64,000 bases of DNA from Flavobacterium branchiicola (lineage in GTDB: Bacteria; Bacteroidota; Bacteroidia; Flavobacteriales; Flavobacteriaceae): assembly GCF_018383905.1 (NCBI RefSeq), contig NZ_JAGYWA010000009.1, positions 1 to 64,000 of the forward strand, given 5' to 3'. The position numbers and the translations under genes are program-made. Of the stretch, positions 43,363 to 54,400 are shown in pieces; position 1 is the first letter of the stretch; each line of letters starts with the position of its first letter. The notes under the pieces are model-generated. The model saw only the letters and a program-made list of their open reading frames with translations. It ran no database searches and was not told where the DNA came from.

Positions 43363-45438
43363 TTGCAAAATGTTATATTTGGAAACAAAACAAATATAAT
43401 TTTGAAGATTTTAAACCAAATTCCGTTTTACCTTCTTTTTTTCTTTTTTTTATCTTGTAAAAAAAGTGATTCTTTCTATACAGAAAAGAATTCCACTATT
43501 TTTTTTGATAAGAAATACGCAGATAATTTAAAATGCAATGAAAAAGAAAAATATTTAGATTCTACTGTATTATTATTAAAAGATAAAAAAAATGATTTAG
43601 AGGTTAGAAATACATATCTAAGGATTGCATCGGAGTATTATTATATTAATAATTCGAAAAAATCTTTGGCAGTAAGTTTAAAAGCTTTAGAATTATCAAA
43701 ATTGGCTAATGATAGCATTAGAATGGCCAAGGCATGTTGTTTTGTGGGTGACAGTTATGAGAACACCAAAAAAGACAGTGCCTATAGCTATTATCTTCAG
43801 GCAGAGAAAATTTATTTTAAACTTCATGATAATGATAATATTGCCAGGATGTTATTTAATAAAGCTTATGTCTTGTTTTATGATGGTAACTATATAGAAT
43901 GTAATGTCGAAATTTCTAAGGCACTTCAAAATTTAAAAAACTCTAAAGATTATGAGTTAATTTATTCCTGCAATACTTTAATGGGTAATTGTCTTGAAAA
44001 GTTAATTCAGTATAAAGAAGCTTTAAAGTATCATAATATGGCTTTAGAGGTTTTAGATAAAATGAAGGATAAGGGAAAAGACGAAATAAATAATTATAAT
44101 ATTACGTCTATTATAAATGTTTGTAATTTATATGATTTACAAGGAGAATATACTAGATCTATAAAAAGACTTGAGCCTTTATTAACAGATGAATTAAAAA
44201 AAAGATGGCCTCGAATATATGCTAATGTCCTTAGTAATTTGGCATATTCGAAGATGAAAAGTAAAGACTATAAAGAGGTCGGGAATATGTTGTTTGAATC
44301 TTTAAGAATAGTTGACAGTATTGGTTTGGAGCCAGATATTATATATAAAAAAATACATATTGGCGAATATTACCTGTCTAAGAAGGATACCGTAAATTCT
44401 ATAAAGATTTTAAATGAAGCCAATCGTTTGGCGATCAAAATTAAAAGCAGTAATGAAGTTCTTACAACTTTAAGATTGCTATATAAAATTGATAAAAAAA
44501 ACAGTCTTTTTTATACCAATGAGTATATCAAGTTGAGTGATAGTATTAATATTATTCAAAGAAATGCACATGACAAGTATTCAAGAATAGAATATGAAAC
44601 ATCAAGAATTGAGGATGAGAATAAAGTTTTAACTAAAACAAATTTTTATATTTTGATTATATCAGTTGTATTAATTCTGGGCTTATTAATAATGATCGTC
44701 TTAAGGTATTTTAAATATAAAAATCAGGAACTTAATTTTTTTAAGAAAGAGCAACAGGCAAACGAACAAATATACCAGCTGTTGACAGATCAGCATGAAA
44801 AAATATTTACTGCAAAAGAAAATGAAAAAACAAAAATAGCAAAAGAGCTGCATGATGGTGTGATGAATAAAATTTACAGTGTTCGAATGAATCTTGGATT
44901 TTTTAATGCTCACAGTAATGCAGAAATTATAGAAAAAAGAAAGAATTATATTTCTGAATTGCAAAATATTGAAAATGAAATACGCACAATATCTCATGGA
45001 TTAATAAATAGTTCTTTTTTGGAACAAAGTGATTTTGATATTTTATTGTCTACCTTAATTGAGAATCAAAAAGGAATTTCCGAAACAAAATTTGTTTATC
45101 AGGATAGTGGTAATATCGATTGGAGAAATACACAGATTATTTATAAAATAAATTTATATCGAATCATTCAGGAAGCTGTTTTGAATATTAATAAACATGC
45201 AAATGCACAAAATTGTGAAGTTAAAATTTATAAGAAAAAAAATAATGCATTGAGACTTACAATTATTGATGATGGTGCGGGATTTGATGTTAAAAGTAAA
45301 AAAAACGGCATTGGATTAAATAATATCAGAGACAGGGTGGCATCTTTAAACGGGAAAATTAATATTACATCAAAATTTAATGAAGGGACAAGAATTGAAG
45401 TTATATTCAATCTCATTTCAGTAAATGAAACTTCATAA
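43363..45438 (+). CDS. TPR-containing sensor histidine kinase (HisKA_3 type)
   Basis: The 691-residue kinase has a lipoprotein-like N-terminus (FYLLFFFFLSCKK), TPR repeats (about 70-390), and one membrane helix (about 427-449). A HisKA_3 domain has His497 in AKELHDGVMNKIYSVRMNLG, and a HATPase_c domain has IDDGAGFD and GIGLNNIRDRV. It pairs with the divergently encoded NarL-type regulator. The frame has no ATG near the signal sequence; TTG 43363 or TTG 43402 are the available starts, and the second fits the signal peptide better. Confidence 0.9.
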   Translation: MQNVIFGNKTNIILKILNQIPFYLLFFFFLSCKKSDSFYTEKNSTIFFDKKYADNLKCNEKEKYLDSTVLLLKDKKNDLEVRNTYLRIASEYYYINNSKKSLAVSLKALELSKLANDSIRMAKACCFVGDSYENTKKDSAYSYYLQAEKIYFKLHDNDNIARMLFNKAYVLFYDGNYIECNVEISKALQNLKNSKDYELIYSCNTLMGNCLEKLIQYKEALKYHNMALEVLDKMKDKGKDEINNYNITSIINVCNLYDLQGEYTRSIKRLEPLLTDELKKRWPRIYANVLSNLAYSKMKSKDYKEVGNMLFESLRIVDSIGLEPDIIYKKIHIGEYYLSKKDTVNSIKILNEANRLAIKIKSSNEVLTTLRLLYKIDKKNSLFYTNEYIKLSDSINIIQRNAHDKYSRIEYETSRIEDENKVLTKTNFYILIISVVLILGLLIMIVLRYFKYKNQELNFFKKEQQANEQIYQLLTDQHEKIFTAKENEKTKIAKELHDGVMNKIYSVRMNLGFFNAHSNAEIIEKRKNYISELQNIENEIRTISHGLINSSFLEQSDFDILLSTLIENQKGISETKFVYQDSGNIDWRNTQIIYKINLYRIIQEAVLNINKHANAQNCEVKIYKKKNNALRLTIIDDGAGFDVKSKKNGIGLNNIRDRVASLNGKINITSKFNEGTRIEVIFNLISVNETS

Positions 45439-45501
45439 AGATTCTTTTTCTCCTTATAATTTTATAGTTAGTAGTACCCGAAAAATATACCTTAATCAGG
45501 T

Positions 45502-45546
45502 AAAAAAGTGAATGTATATTCGTTGAATGTATATTCACTTTTTTGT
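45502..45546 (+). terminator. Terminator after the sensor kinase
   Basis: AAAAAAGTGAAT pairs with ATTCACTTTTTT, and the 12-base motif GAATGTATATTC is repeated in direct orientation inside. A T run follows. It separates the kinase operon from the NRPS genes. Confidence 0.75.
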
Positions 45547-45591
45547 TTTTCTACTGTCAGTTTTATCCTGTTTTTATTAGAATTTAGAACT

Positions 45592-45631
45592 CCGTAATTT
45601 TTATATTAAAAACCCGTAATTTTTACCTTTG
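45592..45631 (+). promoter_or_regulatory. Candidate NRPS promoter with two CCGTAATTTTTA repeats
   Basis: Two identical 12-bp repeats CCGTAATTTTTA lie at 45592-45603 and 45614-45625, 22 bases apart, which is about two helical turns. The second abuts TACCTTTG (45624-45631), an exact TAnnTTTG box. The start codon is at 45903, giving a leader of about 265 bases that includes a perfect 8-bp hairpin (AATATTGT/ACAATATT, 45654-45674). The repeats resemble the site in front of the neighbouring response regulator. No gene is seen in the leader. Confidence 0.5.
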
Positions 45632-45902
45632 TATTCCTGTTATTTTCGTTTTAAATATTGTAGCTGACAATATTAAAATGGATATTAGTAAAGAAAAAAC
45701 ATTTTAGTTACTCTGAAAATCAGTATTGTATAGGTTTTGTGCGGAAAGTTGAAAAGAATATTTCTATATATTTTATAGAACATGTATAGTTTTATATTTT
45801 AAGTACAAAAAAAAAGCATCTTTAGAGGATTAAAATGTTTGATCTTACTATTCTTTTAAAATTGTTTGAGCAGCTATTTATTACAACAATAAATACCACA
45901 CA

Positions 45903-48900
45903 ATGCATAACATAAATCAGAAAATTGCAAAAGAATATTGGCATAAAAAAACAAGTAAAATTGTTCACCAAACAGAAAATTATTCTGAGGTTACTTCAAC
46001 AGATCACATTATTGTAGATGCTAGTGAGCTTTCTTATTTTTATGACTTAACCCGCGAAAGTACTATTGCTGAATATACGCTTTTAATCGCATTATATAAC
46101 ATGCTTCTTCAGCGCTATTTTGATGATAATGCTATTGCTATTGGTTCTGATATCATTGTAGATTCAAAACCACTAATGGGGTTTTATGTATTTGAATCAA
46201 TAGAAAATAAGACAATAAAAGAATTTCTGCAAATAACAAAAGAAGAGGTTCAGACTGTTTATAAATATATTAATTATTCTGAGGATCATTCTATTTTCTC
46301 TAATCCTAGTGTAAATTATATTCCTTTTCAGTTTAATTATGGAGTTCCTAAAGAAAGTAAGGATATAGCCTTTGGTGTTTTATTTAATATTGAAAAAGAC
46401 CGGAATAAAAATCTAAAAATTTCGCTTCAATTTTCTAACAATTTTGCAGACAGTATAATTGCTTTTCACTTTTTAACAAGATTTAGAGATTGGTTACTAA
46501 AATTAAAGGAAAATATTAATGTTCCGATTTCTGAGATTCCATTAGTTTCAGATTTAGAAAAAGAAAAACTTCTTAGTCAATTCAATTTTGAAAATTTTGA
46601 TTTTACCAATGAAATTTCCCTGGCAGAAATTGTTGGTAAACAAGCTAATAAAACTCCTTTAAGCATTGCTGTCACTTTTAAAAATTCAGCTTTAAATTTT
46701 AGTGAGCTAAATGAACAGGTAAATCAATTTTCTGACTACCTTAAAAAAAAGTATGGGATCTTAAAAGGTGATTTTGTTGGAATAAAAATTGAAAGAAGTG
46801 AAAAGTTACTGATTGCCATTCTTGGAATTTTAAAATCGGGGGCAGTCTATGTGCCAATTGATGTAAATTACCCAAGTGACAGAATAGAGTATATTGAGAA
46901 CGACAGTAATTGTAAATTAGTAATCAATGCAGAAATTTATGCTCTTTTTTTAAACGACCAAAAAGAGTATTCTAAAGAAAATATAAGAGTTAGCATTGCT
47001 GCAAATGATCCAGCTTATATTATTTATACTTCGGGAACGACAGGTAAACCTAAAGGCGTAATTATTACCAATAAAAATGCCGCTGCATTAATTAATTGGG
47101 CTCAGCAGGAATTTGACAGTGAAACTTTTGATGTTGTGTTAGCAGCAACTTCACATTGTTTTGATCTTTCGGTATACGAGATGTTTTACACTTTGTCTGT
47201 AGGGAAAACAGTAAAAATATTGAATAATGCCTTAGAAATTGAAGCTGAATTGCCAAAAAATAAAAGGATTTTATTAAATACAGTTCCTTCCAGTATGCGT
47301 CACATTTTGGAAAACGGATCTTCTCTGGAAAATATCACAGTAATTAATCTGGCAGGTGAACCTTTTCCTGTAGATATTGCTAAAAAACTAGTACTTACTA
47401 AGGCCGAAATAAGAAATTTGTACGGCCCTTCTGAAGATACTACATACAGTACTTGTTACCGTCTCTCCTCAGAAAATAGTTATAATAGTGCAATTCCTAT
47501 TGGTAAACCAATTGCAAATACATTAGCTTACATTTTAGATAAAAATCTGGAATTGGTTCCAGAAGGTGTTATTGGTAAATTATACCTATCCGGAGATGGA
47601 GTAGCAAACGGTTATCTCAATCAACCTCTTTTAACAGAAACTAAATTCATAGATAATCCTTTTGTAAAAGGGTTAAAAATGTATGATACCGGTGATTTGG
47701 CTAAATGGATGCCAGATGGAAATCTTGCCTTTTTTGGTAGAAAAGATCATCAAATAAAATTGAGAGGATATCGTATTGAACTTTCTGAAATAGAGAATGC
47801 TGTTCTTTCATTTTCTACTGCTATAAAACAGGCAGTTGTTGCTGTGAAGAAAAAAAATAATGAGGATGTTTTAGTTGCTTATTATACAGAGTCTAAAGTT
47901 GTTGAAAAAGCAGGATTAAGAAGTTATCTTGAAAAACAGCTTCCGGCTTATATGATTCCCTCTTATTTTATGAAAGTTGAAAGTATTCCCTTGACTCCAA
48001 ATGGAAAAGTGGATAAAGACGCGTTTCCGGAAATAACGGATACAATTATTTCCAGAAAAGAATATAGTGCACCCACCGATGACATAGAAAAAATACTGGT
48101 AGAGATATGGGAACAAACTCTTGGAATTTCTCCTATAGGTATAAAAGATCATTTTTTTGAATTAGGCGGACATAGTTTAATGATTTCTCAAATCATAAAC
48201 CTAATCTACAAAAAACTTCAAAAGAGTGTACCTTATAAATTACTATATACGAATCCGAGTATTAGCGATTTAAAAAAAGCATTAAAAAATCAGGAGTATT
48301 TACCTATTCAGCAAGCTAAATTTAGAAGTAGTTATCCTTTAACTAGTTCACAACAAAGACTATGGATTTTAAGCCAGTTAGAGGGCGGGTCTCTGGCCTA
48401 CAATATGCCTTTTGTTGTAAAACTAACAGGAAATATAGATATCTACAAATTTAAAGAATCATTTAGATTATTAATTAAAAGACATGATAGTCTAAGAACG
48501 TATTTTAAGCTTAATGAGTCAGGAGAAGTAAATCAGTTTATTCAGTCAGCTGTTTCTTTTGAATTTAATATAAAGGAAGAAGATTTTTCATTAATAAAGA
48601 ATAATGAAGAATTTATTAAAAGTTATTTTACCGAACAAAGTAATATTGCTTTTGATCTTGAAAAAGTACCTCTTGTTAAGGCTATACTGGTAAAAAGAAA
48701 AAAAGAAGAATATCTGTTTTTCTTGTCAATGCATCACATTATTGGCGATGGCTGGTCTATGGAATTATTAGTTTCAGAAGTTGTATCTATTTATAATGCA
48801 CTGATTGCAGGAGCTCCAATTGTATTGCCAGATCTTAATATACAATATAAAGATTATGCTAATTGGTTAACCGAAGAAAAGCAACAAGAAGCAAATCTTG

Positions 48901-51452
48901 CATCTGAAAAATTTTGGTTGAAGCAATTTGAGGGTGAAATTCCACTTTTGGATTTGCCAAGCTTTAAAAAGCGTCCTTTAATTCAAACGTATAACGGTGA
49001 AACGATTGATCATCAGTTTTCAAAAGATTTTTTAAATAAGCTGAAAGCATTTTCAACAGAAAATGAAGCTACTCTTTTTATGACGTTATTGAGCGGAATA
49101 AAAAGTCTATTGTATAAATATACGGATCAACAGGATATTATTGTGGGAACTGCAATAGCAGGAAGAGATCATCCGGATCTGGAGAATCAAATAGGATTGT
49201 ATCTTAATACCATTGCAATTAGAACTCATTTTCAGGAAAAAAACAACTTTTCAGAAATAGTAAAAAGAGAAAAAGACACTTTATTACAAGCTTATGATCA
49301 TCAAAACTATCCATTTTATGATTTGATAGGCAAACTTAATTTAAAAAGAGACCGATCAAGATCTGCCTTATTTGATGTAATGGTTGTTTTGCAAAATCAA
49401 AGACAATTAAAAAATCTGGTAAATCAGGAAGAATTATCAGAATTAAAAATAGAAAATTATCCGTTCAATAGTAATGCATCACAATTTGATTTGAGTTATG
49501 CTTTTACAGAAAATAATGAAGGATTATTACTTAACATACAATATAATACAGACGTTTATGATTCATTTTTAATTGAAAGAATGTTTTCTCATTTTGAGAT
49601 TTTAATGACTGAAGCGATCAAATTCCCAAATCAGAATATTGAAGAAATTATCTATATAACGCCACAAGAAAATAATCTTGTAACGGAGAAATTTAACGAT
49701 ACAAAAGTCGATTACCCTAAAAAGAAAACAATTGTAGATTTATTTGAAGAGCAGGCAGCTCTGACTCCAAATCATCTTGCAGTTGTATTCGAAAATCAAA
49801 AAATAACCTATCAGGAATTAAATGAACAATCTAACAGATTAGCTAATTACTTAAGAAACAATTATAAAATTCAGCCTAATGATTTGGTAGGTATCAAATT
49901 AGACAGAAGTGAAAGAATGATTGTAGTAATTCTGGCGATATTAAAATCGGGAGGTGCTTATGTGCCTATCGACACCAATTACCCGCAGGAAAGGATAGAA
50001 TATATAGAAAATGACAGTAAAGCTAAAACTCTTATTGACAGTGGTTTTTTAATGCAATACGATAATGTTGCAAATGATTTTAGGGCATCAAATCTGGCGC
50101 AAATAAATCAGGAAAGTGATTTAGCTTACATTATTTATACTTCGGGAACTACAGGAAATCCTAAAGGTGTAATGATTGAACATAAAAATGCGGTAGAGTT
50201 AATTCATTGGTCAAAAGGAGAATATGACCTTAATAAATTTGATATTGTTTATGCAGTCACTTCATATTGTTTTGATTTATCAGTGTATGAGTTTTTCTTC
50301 ACACTAAGTACAGGAAAAACATTACGTGTACTTAAAAATGCTTTAGAAATTGCCAGATATGCAGACAGTGATCAAAAGATATTATTAAATACAGTTCCTT
50401 CTGTAGTAAGAAAACTATTGACAGATAAAGTTTCTTTAGAGAATATAAAAATTATCAATTTGGCAGGAGAAGCCCTGTCACCAGATATCATTAATGAGTT
50501 ACCGATAGAATCAATAGAAGTTAGAAATCTTTATGGACCATCAGAAGATACTACATATAGTACTTGTTATTTGATTAATTCAAAAAATGAGAAATCAATT
50601 TCAATAGGATCTCCATTATCAAATACACAAATATGGATTCTGGACGATTTTTTATCACCTGTTCCTGTAGGGGTTTTAGGAAACATCTATATCTCCGGAA
50701 ACGGACTTGCTCGTGGCTATCTCAATAAACCGGAACTAACTGCTGAAAAATTTATTGTGAACCCTTTTATTCAGGGCGCAAAAATGTATGATACCGGCGA
50801 TTTAGGATATTGGTTAACAGATGGTAATATAGAGTTTGCTAAAAGAAAAGATGATCAGGTTAAAGTTCGTGGATTTAGAATAGAGTTAGGAGAAATCAAA
50901 TCTGCAATTTCTACTTTTTCTGAATTGATTCGCGACGTTGTAGTTCTTGTGCAGGAAGATAATGAAGAGAAAGTTATTGTTGCTTATTATGTAACAGATG
51001 GTGAAGTAGAGAAATCTGCTATCAGAAATTATTTGGGCAGCAAACTTCCGGAATACATGATTCCTAATTATTATATAGAGTTAGGTGCTTTTCCGTTAAC
51101 TCCGAATGGTAAATTAGATAAAAAAGCTTTCCCTGGTATATCTGAAAAAGATATCATACACAAAGAATATATAGCGCCAAAAAATGAAACAGAACGGCAA
51201 TTAGTCGAAATATGGCAGGAAGTTTTAAATGTTAATAAAATAGGAATAACAGATGATTTTTTTCAATTAGGAGGACATAGTTTAAAGGCTATGGAATTAT
51301 TATCCATCATTCATAAAAGATTTGACCTGACAATAAAACTCGATGCACTTTTTACAGCGCCAACGATAGAAAATTTAGCTGTTACTATAGAAAATACAAA
51401 GTGGCTACAAGAAGTAAATGATGATCAGTCCATAAACCAATTAATTATTTAA
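45903..51452 (+). CDS. NRPS: truncated C - A - T - C - A - T
   Basis: The 1849-residue synthetase starts the assembly line. Residues 1-225 match the C-terminal half of a condensation domain and lack HHxxxDG. A1 (about 240-720) has YTSGTTGKPKG near 371 and NLYGPSEDTTYS. T1 has the phosphopantetheine Ser758 (GGHS). C2 has HHIIGDG at 944-950. A2 (about 1260-1745) has YTSGTTGNPKG near 1412. T2 has Ser1793 (GGHS). Reading the A4-A5 region by hand gives DLYNNALTY for both A1 and A2, one residue from the Ala code DLFNNALTY. No epimerase or methylase domain is present. The next NRPS gene begins 10 bases after the stop. Confidence 0.93.
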   Translation: MHNINQKIAKEYWHKKTSKIVHQTENYSEVTSTDHIIVDASELSYFYDLTRESTIAEYTLLIALYNMLLQRYFDDNAIAIGSDIIVDSKPLMGFYVFESIENKTIKEFLQITKEEVQTVYKYINYSEDHSIFSNPSVNYIPFQFNYGVPKESKDIAFGVLFNIEKDRNKNLKISLQFSNNFADSIIAFHFLTRFRDWLLKLKENINVPISEIPLVSDLEKEKLLSQFNFENFDFTNEISLAEIVGKQANKTPLSIAVTFKNSALNFSELNEQVNQFSDYLKKKYGILKGDFVGIKIERSEKLLIAILGILKSGAVYVPIDVNYPSDRIEYIENDSNCKLVINAEIYALFLNDQKEYSKENIRVSIAANDPAYIIYTSGTTGKPKGVIITNKNAAALINWAQQEFDSETFDVVLAATSHCFDLSVYEMFYTLSVGKTVKILNNALEIEAELPKNKRILLNTVPSSMRHILENGSSLENITVINLAGEPFPVDIAKKLVLTKAEIRNLYGPSEDTTYSTCYRLSSENSYNSAIPIGKPIANTLAYILDKNLELVPEGVIGKLYLSGDGVANGYLNQPLLTETKFIDNPFVKGLKMYDTGDLAKWMPDGNLAFFGRKDHQIKLRGYRIELSEIENAVLSFSTAIKQAVVAVKKKNNEDVLVAYYTESKVVEKAGLRSYLEKQLPAYMIPSYFMKVESIPLTPNGKVDKDAFPEITDTIISRKEYSAPTDDIEKILVEIWEQTLGISPIGIKDHFFELGGHSLMISQIINLIYKKLQKSVPYKLLYTNPSISDLKKALKNQEYLPIQQAKFRSSYPLTSSQQRLWILSQLEGGSLAYNMPFVVKLTGNIDIYKFKESFRLLIKRHDSLRTYFKLNESGEVNQFIQSAVSFEFNIKEEDFSLIKNNEEFIKSYFTEQSNIAFDLEKVPLVKAILVKRKKEEYLFFLSMHHIIGDGWSMELLVSEVVSIYNALIAGAPIVLPDLNIQYKDYANWLTEEKQQEANLASEKFWLKQFEGEIPLLDLPSFKKRPLIQTYNGETIDHQFSKDFLNKLKAFSTENEATLFMTLLSGIKSLLYKYTDQQDIIVGTAIAGRDHPDLENQIGLYLNTIAIRTHFQEKNNFSEIVKREKDTLLQAYDHQNYPFYDLIGKLNLKRDRSRSALFDVMVVLQNQRQLKNLVNQEELSELKIENYPFNSNASQFDLSYAFTENNEGLLLNIQYNTDVYDSFLIERMFSHFEILMTEAIKFPNQNIEEIIYITPQENNLVTEKFNDTKVDYPKKKTIVDLFEEQAALTPNHLAVVFENQKITYQELNEQSNRLANYLRNNYKIQPNDLVGIKLDRSERMIVVILAILKSGGAYVPIDTNYPQERIEYIENDSKAKTLIDSGFLMQYDNVANDFRASNLAQINQESDLAYIIYTSGTTGNPKGVMIEHKNAVELIHWSKGEYDLNKFDIVYAVTSYCFDLSVYEFFFTLSTGKTLRVLKNALEIARYADSDQKILLNTVPSVVRKLLTDKVSLENIKIINLAGEALSPDIINELPIESIEVRNLYGPSEDTTYSTCYLINSKNEKSISIGSPLSNTQIWILDDFLSPVPVGVLGNIYISGNGLARGYLNKPELTAEKFIVNPFIQGAKMYDTGDLGYWLTDGNIEFAKRKDDQVKVRGFRIELGEIKSAISTFSELIRDVVVLVQEDNEEKVIVAYYVTDGEVEKSAIRNYLGSKLPEYMIPNYYIELGAFPLTPNGKLDKKAFPGISEKDIIHKEYIAPKNETERQLVEIWQEVLNVNKIGITDDFFQLGGHSLKAMELLSIIHKRFDLTIKLDALFTAPTIENLAVTIENTKWLQEVNDDQSINQLII

Positions 51453-51462
51453 TCTAATCTAA

Positions 51463-54400
51463 ATGGAAATAATCACATTACTTAAAGAGTTAAGAACGAA
51501 TGGTATTGCTTTAAAAATAGTAGATGATCAATTGAAAGTATCACTATTAAATGAAAATATTGGTAATGAAATCATTGAAAAGATTAAAAGTAACAAATAC
51601 CAAATCATAGATTATTTAAAGTCTCTTGAAACTAATAAATTTAAGGAAATCCCGAAAGTTGAGGAAGCAATAAGCTATCCTGTTGCTAATGCTCAATTTA
51701 GAATATGGTTTGAATCTCAGTCGGCAAATGCATCCAAAGCCTATCATATTCCTTTTGAATTAAAATTAGAAGGAGATTATGATCACCCTATTTTAGAACA
51801 GGCTTTGTGTTATGTAATTGATCGGCACGAAATACTGAGAACCGTATTTAGGCTTAATCACGAAAATGAATTAAGTCAATACATTTTACCTGTACAACAG
51901 ATAAATTTCAAAGTTGATTACAGCGATTTTTCAGCTGTTGCAAATTTTTCAGCAGAAATAGACCGACACATTGAGAGCATTACAAATACAGAATTTGATT
52001 TAGAAAATGGCCCTTTAATTAGAGTGGCCTTATTAAAATACCAAAGCAATAAGTATTATTTCTATTGCAATATGCACCATATTATTTGTGATGCATGGTC
52101 TATTCCTATTCTCAAAAATGAAATATTACTGGCTTATAATGCTTTAAAATCAGCTACTATTCCATTGTTGCCTGAGCTAAAAATTCAGTATAAAGACTTT
52201 GCAGCGTGGAGTTTGCAAAATTTAAAGGAAGAGTCTTTTATAAAACAAAAAACATATTGGTTAGAAAAATTTTCAGGCAAAATTCCTGTTTTGGATTTTC
52301 CTGTAAAAGGTATTCGTCCGCCAGTAAAAACATATGAAGGTGAAACTTTAAAAACATATTTTAACAAAGATGTATCTCACTTAATACAGTCTTATAAAAA
52401 GGATAAAGGCGCATCGTTGCATATGATTATGACTGCAACGCTACATGTTCTTTTAGCCAGATATAGCGGGAACGACGACATAATAATTGGAAGTCCTTTT
52501 GCAGCCAGAGAGCATATCGATTTAAATAATCAGATAGGTTTTTTTACAAATACATTGGCAATTAGAAATAGATTAGACAAACAAGATTCGTTTGATACCT
52601 TTTTTAATCAGGTTAAACAATCCTTATTAGAAGGACATACACATCAACAGTATCCATTTGAAGAATTAGTAAAAGAATTAAAACTAAAAAAAGATCCGTC
52701 AAGAAATCCTCTTTTTGATGTTATGCTTGTTGTCATGCCAAAGAACGGATCAAAAAATACAGATGAAGATCCAGATACTGAGGCGTTAGAAACAATTGTT
52801 AAAGAAAAAAATACTACAAGTAAATTTGATTTATTGGTATACATAGAAGAAGATGAAAATGACCTTTTATCTCTCAAAATAGAATATAGTACCGATTTGT
52901 TTGAAGAAAAATTTATCAGACAATTTATCACACATTATAAAAAAATAGTAGCGTTACTTTTAACGAAACCTGAAGAAAAAATAAGCAGCTTAAATTATCT
53001 GGAAGGACAAATTGGGATACAAAATCATCAAATTGATTTAGAAAAGTATACAAAAGAAACTGTCATTTCATTTTTTGAAAATCAGGCAGGTAAAACGCCA
53101 GATGCTGTTGCTTTGGTTTATGATAATGTTATAATTACATATCGTCAAGTCAATAATTATTCAAATCAAATAGCGCAATATTTAAGAGAAAATCACGGTA
53201 TAACGCCAAATACAAATGTTGGCGTATTGCTAAACAGATCACAATACAATGTGATTGCCATGCTGGGAGTAATCAAATCCGGTGGTTGTTATGTTCCTGT
53301 GGATAATAAATATCTGAAAGAGCGTAAAAATTATATCATTAAAGATGCTGCAATAAAAATCATATTAACTACAGGCGATATCAAAGTAGGCGTTGATGCT
53401 ATTGATATTATCTATCTGGACGAATTTGAATTTACAGATGAACCCACAGAAAATCCAGTTGTGGTAAACGACTTAGATGATCATTCTTTTATTATCTATA
53501 CTTCGGGGTCAACAGGAAATCCTAAAGGAGTAATTCAGACACACAGAATGTTATCTAATTTAATTCAATGGAATAAATATGATTCTGGTATTCCATCAGG
53601 TTTAAAGCATTTGCAATATACTTCATTTAGTTTTGATGTTTCGCTTCAGGATGTTTGGTTTGTTCTGGGAAGTGGAGGAACATTATATATTACGCCGGAA
53701 GCTATGAAATTGGATTTTGACAGCTTATCGAAGTATATAACGAAAAATAAAGTTGAGGTTTTATGTTTCCCGTTTTCGGCCTTATCCAGCTTTTTTGATT
53801 TTACAGATCAGCTATTTTTTGAAAACCATAATGTTAAACATGTTATATCTTCTGGTGAACAGTTAGTTGTGGGACGTTCTTTAGAAAATTTTTTATTAGA
53901 ATTCCCTCATGTTAATCTGCATAACCATTACGGACCTTCAGAAACACATGTGGTTACTAGTCATACTATTTCTGCTCAGGCCGGAACTATTGCGAATTAT
54001 GTCCCTATTGGAAGACCATTACCTAATACGACTATTTATTTATTAGATAATAATCTTCAGCCCGTGCCCGAGAAAGTAATTGGCGAAATCTATGTAGGAG
54101 GTGATAATCTGGCTAACGGTTATGTAAACTTACCTGAATTAACACAAACAAGATTTATCACAAATCCTTTTAATGCAAGTCAAAAATTATATAAAACAGG
54201 CGATCTGGCTTATGTAGATTATTCCGGTATTCTAATTTATTTGGGAAGAAATGATACGCAGGTTAAAATAAGAGGATATAGAATTGAACTCGAAGAAATT
54301 GAACTTCAGATTTTAAAATTTTCAAATGTTATAGAACATGCCGTTGTAGAAGCTAAAAAAATAAACGACGAAAATGTCCTTGCAGTTTACTACGTATCAA

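Noticed and set aside
45502..45546. Direct repeat GAATGTATATTC taken as a CRISPR-like or iteron repeat
   Set aside because: Only two copies, inside a hairpin followed by T; a terminator explains it better.
45841..45924. Small frame of 26 codons (MFDLTILLKLFEQLF) just before and overlapping the first NRPS gene
   Set aside because: No family, no conserved motif, and it could arise by chance in AT-rich leader DNA. A leader peptide cannot be shown from one sequence.
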